33,331 bases of DNA from a virus. Location: positions 1 to 33,331 of the IMG/VR virus record IMGVR_UViG_3300021197_001839. The stretch is one strand, 5' to 3'. Below are positions 29,308 through 33,331 of this stretch, in pieces; position 1 is the first letter of the stretch, and every line of letters begins with the position of its first letter. Both the position numbers and the translations under genes were made by a program. The notes beneath the pieces are model-generated. The model saw nothing but the letters and a program-made list of their open reading frames with translations. It did not search any database and had not been told where the DNA came from.

Positions 29308-32300
29308 GCTTTGTAGGAAGCAATATACTCGCTGGTGCCTCAGGACAAGGAGGTGGTGGCCACGAGATTGAACGTAGTCTTAGGTTTAACTCGGGAGACT
29401 CAGCTTCACTTTCAAAAGTTTTTGGAGTTGGCAATAGAAAAACTTGGACTTTATCCCTCTGGATTAAGCGTAGTAGTATTGGATCTAATCAGACAATTTG
29501 GGCTGCAGATGATTTAAGTACCATTAGATTTAGTGGTGGAAATATGATTGAATGGCTTGTTGCTGGTAACTACGGCCTCTTAACCAGCCAAGTTTTTAGA
29601 GATACCGCTGCTTGGTATCACTTTATGTTTGTTCTTGATACCACTCAAAGTACAACAAATGATAGGATGAAAATCTATATCAATGGTAGTTTGGTTGATT
29701 CTTATGGACAACGTACTAATCCTAGTCAAAACGCTGATTTAGCTTGGAATAATTCATCAACACATTATATTGGTCGAAAGCCTAATAATAGTGTGTATGT
29801 TGACTTAATGCTAGCCGACGTACATTTCATCGATGGTCAAGCATTAGCACCAACAGATTTTGGTGAGACTGATGACAACGGTGTCTGGCAGCCAAAGGAG
29901 TTTGCTGGGACGTATGGAACAAATGGTTTCCACCTCGACTTCAAAGACAACAGTTCATCGGCTGCTCTTGGGTATGATGCTGCTGGTAGCAACAACTGGA
30001 CTGTTAATAACATAAGTGCAATAGCACCTGGTCTCTCGACTGCTAATCAAGGGATGGATGTGGTTACATATACTGGCAATGGTGGAACGCAGTCAATATC
30101 ATCGCTGGCTTTCCAGCCAGATTTTGTCTGGACATCCGTCAGGGACCAAACTGGTTATAACAAGTACTTAGTTGATTCTGTTCGTGGCTCTACTAAGGTT
30201 TTAATTAGCCACAAAGCTGACGCTGAGTCAACTAAGTCTACTGGTATCACTTCATTTAATTCTAATGGTTTCAGCATAGGGAGCGACGGTCAGGTCAATG
30301 AAAGCGGTCGGAGCATGGTTGCATGGTGCTGGAAGGCCGGTGGCGCAGCGTCGTCAAATACCGACGGAAGTGTGACAAGCCAAGTATCTGCAAATAGTAC
30401 TTATGGGTTTAGCATCGTTTCCTATGTTGGCGATGGAGCAAACCCACCGAGCACTTTGGGGCATGGTCTCGGAGCAACGCCTAAAATGATATTTTTCAAA
30501 AATCGTACCGATGCAGACGATTGGATTGTTTATCATTCCGCCATTGGTGCTACTAAAATTCTTGAATTAAATCAAACTGCAGCGGCGTCTACAGAGTCAA
30601 ATCCTTTTAATAATACTGCACCAACAAATAACGTATTTACAGTAGGAGGCGAAAGTCGAAATAACGGTCCAAATGACAATATTATCGCATATTGCTGGGC
30701 TGAAGTTGCTGGATTTTCTAAGTTTGGATCGTACACAGGTAATGGTTCTGCTGATGGTCCTGTAATTACAACAGGATTTAAGCCAAGATGGATAATGGTG
30801 AAAAGTTCAAGCAATGCCAGACACTGGGATATTATGGATTCCGCTAGGAGCCCTACTAACCCTCAAGATAAAACGCTACGTGCTGATTCTAATAATGCAG
30901 AGTTTTCGGATACATCCTCTGGATACGGAATTGTTTGGGAGGTTACAGATAACGGTTTTAAGATTCTTAGAGGTGGTTCTAATCACGATATAAATACAAC
31001 TGGCGAGACCTACATCTACGCAGCATTTGCGGCTAAGCCTGATGAGTCTGGCATTGATTCATTAGTTGACTCACCATCACAAACTGCAACTCCTACAGAC
31101 ACTGGAGCGGGCGGCGAAGTCGTGGGCAATTATGCGACTCTCAACCCATTAAATATTCACTCTGGTTCTGATACGTTTTCAAATGGAAATTTAGAGAATA
31201 CTGTTTCATCGGGTGCCGGAATTAATGAGTCAACTATCGCAATGTCGTCTGGCAAATATTATTTTGAAGTTGTTTTTTCTGGCGGGCAAGGCACTGGTCA
31301 GTTTGCAGGTATTCGTAAACCCGGAAGTCGAAACTACAATGATTCATACCTATACGTTGGCACTGGAAATAAATACATTAATGCTGCCAGCGGCGCAAAC
31401 TACGGAGCAACTCTTTCTAATGGTGATGTAATCGGTACTGCTTTTGATGCAACAAATGGAACGCTAACTTTTTATAAAAACGGAGTAAGTCAAGGAACAG
31501 CTTATACCGGAATTACTGGAACCTATGCTTTTGTTGTTGGTTCGTTTAGTACTGCACCTACATATATTGTCAACTTCGGCCAACGTGCTTTCGCGTATAC
31601 CGCACCAAGCGGCTACAAGGCTTTAAACACCGCAAACTTACCTGAGCCAACAATTGCGGATGGCAGTCAGTATTTTGATACGAAGTTATACACCGGCAAT
31701 GGCTCTACGCAAACAATTAGCGGAATTGGTTTTAGCCCTGATCTTGCATGGCTAAAGTCAAGATCTGAAACTGGCCGTAGTCATTCTCTTTACGACACTG
31801 TTCGCGGAACAACAAAAGTTCTTAAGTCTGACAGCACCGACGCCGAGTCGACGATGTCAGGACTTACAGCATTTAACTCTGACGGGTTTGCTCTAGGATC
31901 TCACGTCAACTCCAACAACAATAATGTCACTTACGTTGGCTGGGCGTGGGACGCCGGATCTTCCACGGTATCTAACACTGACGGCAGCATTGCTTCAAGC
32001 GTAAGAGCCAACCCAAGTGCTGGGTTCTCGATTGTGTCCTACTCAGGAAACTCAACATCTGGAGCAACCGTCGGCCATTCACTCAACAGCAAACCGGAGC
32101 TAATTATTATCAAGGCGACCAACACCGCACAAGGTTGGGCTACATACCACGGATCAGTGGGAGCTAATAAGTATTTACAGTTAAATGCAACTGGAGCTGC
32201 AGCTTCATATAGTGGTTTCATGAATGGTACAGAGCCGACAACCTCTGTATTTAGCCTGGGTAACGACAATTTTGTCAATACTGGTTCTAATTACATCGCC

Positions 32301-32660
32301 TACTGCTTCGCACCTGTCGCGGGCTACAGCGCAATGGGTAGTTACACCGGCAATGGATCCACTGATGGTCCGTTTGTGTTCACCGGAATGCGTCCGGCCT
32401 TTATCTTGGTCAAGTCTTCTACAAATGCTGAGCATTGGGTAATTTGGGATACAAGTCGCAGCACTTTTAACCACGCCGATGATATTCTCCGACCCAACGA
32501 CAGTGCTGCTGAGCTTTCTAATTACTCAGATGGAGAAGTTGACATTTTGTCTAATGGATTCAAACTTCGCGGAAATTGGGGAGCTACAAACGGCAGCGGA
32601 CAAGCGTATATTTATCTCGCATTTGCCTCTCACCCCTTTAGAACTGCACGCGCACGCTAA
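29304..32660 (+). CDS. Giant tail adhesin with LamG-like, SPRY-like and duplicated modules (1118 aa)
   Basis: Residues about 20-205 look like a LamG/concanavalin-type sugar-binding domain (TWTLSLWIKRSS; WYHFMFVLDTTQS; MKIYINGSLVDSYG). A first module (about 248-580) contains VVTYTGNGGTQSISSLAFQP, DSVRGSTKVL and GFSIVSYVGDG. A SPRY-like domain (about 640-765) has GKYYFEVVFSGG and DATNGTLTFYKNGVSQG. A second module (about 790-1118) repeats the first: LYTGNGSTQTISGIGFSPD, DTVRGTTKVL, GFSIVSYSGN, SYTGNGSTDGP. Proteins of this build are common receptor-binding or adhesion proteins in aquatic phages. The second module is visibly GC-richer than the start of the gene. It probably binds host surface glycans; the receptor is unknown. 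Confidence 0.82.
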   Translation: MSFVGSNILAGASGQGGGGHEIERSLRFNSGDSASLSKVFGVGNRKTWTLSLWIKRSSIGSNQTIWAADDLSTIRFSGGNMIEWLVAGNYGLLTSQVFRDTAAWYHFMFVLDTTQSTTNDRMKIYINGSLVDSYGQRTNPSQNADLAWNNSSTHYIGRKPNNSVYVDLMLADVHFIDGQALAPTDFGETDDNGVWQPKEFAGTYGTNGFHLDFKDNSSSAALGYDAAGSNNWTVNNISAIAPGLSTANQGMDVVTYTGNGGTQSISSLAFQPDFVWTSVRDQTGYNKYLVDSVRGSTKVLISHKADAESTKSTGITSFNSNGFSIGSDGQVNESGRSMVAWCWKAGGAASSNTDGSVTSQVSANSTYGFSIVSYVGDGANPPSTLGHGLGATPKMIFFKNRTDADDWIVYHSAIGATKILELNQTAAASTESNPFNNTAPTNNVFTVGGESRNNGPNDNIIAYCWAEVAGFSKFGSYTGNGSADGPVITTGFKPRWIMVKSSSNARHWDIMDSARSPTNPQDKTLRADSNNAEFSDTSSGYGIVWEVTDNGFKILRGGSNHDINTTGETYIYAAFAAKPDESGIDSLVDSPSQTATPTDTGAGGEVVGNYATLNPLNIHSGSDTFSNGNLENTVSSGAGINESTIAMSSGKYYFEVVFSGGQGTGQFAGIRKPGSRNYNDSYLYVGTGNKYINAASGANYGATLSNGDVIGTAFDATNGTLTFYKNGVSQGTAYTGITGTYAFVVGSFSTAPTYIVNFGQRAFAYTAPSGYKALNTANLPEPTIADGSQYFDTKLYTGNGSTQTISGIGFSPDLAWLKSRSETGRSHSLYDTVRGTTKVLKSDSTDAESTMSGLTAFNSDGFALGSHVNSNNNNVTYVGWAWDAGSSTVSNTDGSIASSVRANPSAGFSIVSYSGNSTSGATVGHSLNSKPELIIIKATNTAQGWATYHGSVGANKYLQLNATGAAASYSGFMNGTEPTTSVFSLGNDNFVNTGSNYIAYCFAPVAGYSAMGSYTGNGSTDGPFVFTGMRPAFILVKSSTNAEHWVIWDTSRSTFNHADDILRPNDSAAELSNYSDGEVDILSNGFKLRGNWGATNGSGQAYIYLAFASHPFRTARAR

Positions 32661-32683
32661 CTAATTAATTAAATTTAAAACGC

Positions 32684-32691
32684 TAAAATAG
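32684..32691 (+). promoter_or_regulatory. Late-type promoter box (TAAAATAG) before the last fibre-region gene
   Basis: TAAAATAG begins 27 bases before the ATG at 32711. No -35 consensus and no Shine-Dalgarno sequence. Confidence 0.45.
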
Positions 32692-32710
32692 TAACATCAG
32701 AGAAATTGTC

Positions 32711-33283
32711 ATGCTTATCTTAGACGGACGTCCACTATCTTACGATCGTGCATTCACACATGCAGGTATTCAGTATCCAGCCAATTGGCTTAGGTTATCT
32801 TCATTTGAAGAAAAGACAGCTATTGGAATTTCAGAAGTCCCAGGACCTACACCTTTTGACCAACGCTTCTACTGGGGACCAGATCTTCCTAAAGATCACG
32901 AAGGTTTAGTTACTCTTTGGATTGATAACACCAATCAAACAGCATATACATTGCTTGCTCCTAGCGATTGGTATGTCATTCGTAAGCAAGAAACAGACGT
33001 AGCAGTCCCTCAAGATATCCTTGATCGTCGCGGTGAGATTCGTACTTACTGTGACACCAAGCGTGAAGCTATAAATGCAACAACAACTACTGATGAACTA
33101 GCTGTATATATTACATCTGCTGCTTATTCAGAGTGGGAGCCGCCCGCACCTACACCTGAACCAACACCAGAAGAAATCGTTGAAACTCCTGAAGTTGAGG
33201 ATAGAGTGATCTTGAGTGGTGGAGTTACATCAGATGTTCTTATTGATTCATCATCCAGTGATACTCTTATTTCCTTTGACTAA
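32711..33283 (+). CDS. Putative tail fibre-associated protein (190 aa)
   Basis: The N-terminal 100 residues form a compact domain (MLILDGRPLSYDRAFTHAGI; LVTLWIDNTNQTAYTLLAPS). Residues 100-140 are helical with DRRGEIRTYCDTKREAINAT, similar to short helical segments in phage tail assembly proteins. A Pro/Thr/Glu linker (PAPTPEPTPEE) is followed by an acidic, Ser-rich C-terminal tail. I cannot name the family. Following the adhesin, a fibre chaperone or tail accessory is likely. The stop overlaps that of the minus-strand gene at the edge by four bases (CTAA). Confidence 0.6.
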   Translation: MLILDGRPLSYDRAFTHAGIQYPANWLRLSSFEEKTAIGISEVPGPTPFDQRFYWGPDLPKDHEGLVTLWIDNTNQTAYTLLAPSDWYVIRKQETDVAVPQDILDRRGEIRTYCDTKREAINATTTTDELAVYITSAAYSEWEPPAPTPEPTPEEIVETPEVEDRVILSGGVTSDVLIDSSSSDTLISFD

Positions 33284-33331
33284 TCACCAGGATACGGTAG
33301 ACCTAGTACTTCAAAAGCTTTCTTAGAATAC
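33280..33331 (-). CDS. C-terminal fragment of a minus-strand gene, 5' end outside window
   Basis: Read from the right edge on the minus strand, the frame is open for 16 codons (YSKKAFEVLGLPYPGD) to a TAG at 33282-33280. The residues look protein-like. Its stop overlaps the plus-strand stop at 33281-33283 by the same four-base arrangement seen at the two other convergent junctions. The product cannot be identified from so little sequence. Confidence 0.45.
   Translation of the reverse strand, partial: YSKKAFEVLGLPYPGD

Noticed and set aside
1-33331. tRNA genes, integrase or attachment site, T7-type RNA polymerase, photosynthesis genes
   Set aside because: I looked for these because of the likely cyanophage identity but saw no convincing sequence for any of them in this window.

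Overview
The window is one continuous stretch of the virion-assembly (late) half of a tailed double-stranded DNA phage, most likely a phage of a marine or freshwater cyanobacterium. Phage identity rests on a terminase large subunit (10851-12389), a portal protein (14164-16422), a scaffold-like protein (15932-16918), an HK97-fold-like major capsid protein (20692-21840) and a run of tail-fibre genes (27609-33283). The cyanobacterial host is inferred from a sigma factor gene (17870-18811) that reads like a cyanobacterial group 2 sigma factor and carries one HIP1 octamer, plus fibre-protein styles familiar from marine phages. No tape-measure, sheath, T7-type RNA polymerase, tRNA, integrase or CRISPR is visible. 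Several proteins look like injected internal virion proteins, so a short-tailed (podovirus-like) particle is favoured, but this is inference.

Layout. 1-10489: a block of poorly recognisable proteins, many with Gly/Ala-rich hydrophobic segments or long coiled coils. It includes a small protein ending in a self-cleaving S74 chaperone domain and a SleB-like cell-wall hydrolase on the opposite strand. I read this as an ejection/internal-core module. 9953-16918: DNA packaging and procapsid (possible small terminase, large terminase, two Asn-rich paralogues, portal, scaffold). 16983-18811: two small genes and the sigma factor. 18845-22493: head genes, with an Ig-like surface protein and an HNH endonuclease on the minus strand beside the capsid gene. 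22574-27251: connector and tail genes, including an HhH protein and a tail protein with a SWIM-like zinc motif. 27323-33331: tail fibres, with a 1118-residue LamG/SPRY adhesin, and the tip of a minus-strand gene at the right edge.

The most interesting pattern is regulatory. Nearly every gene or operon that has a real intergenic gap before it carries a TANAAT box, very often extended to TANAATAG, whose first base lies about 26-36 bases before the start codon. Nine exact TANAATAG copies sit in this position, on both strands, with no shared -35 element. The phage sigma factor keeps the residues that read a -10 box but has changed residues that read the -35 box. Together these suggest a phage-encoded sigma factor running a -35-independent late regulon. 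The sigma gene itself has a classical TTGACA-18-TATGAT promoter that the host enzyme should read.

Other notable points are a 491-base out-of-frame overlap of portal and scaffold, three convergent gene pairs that each overlap by exactly four bases at their stop codons, a 111-base tandem repeat in a hendecad coiled-coil gene, and palindromes placed against three key promoters. Genes are packed tightly and no gap exceeds about 80 bases. All functional calls come from reading the sequence; no database search was run.
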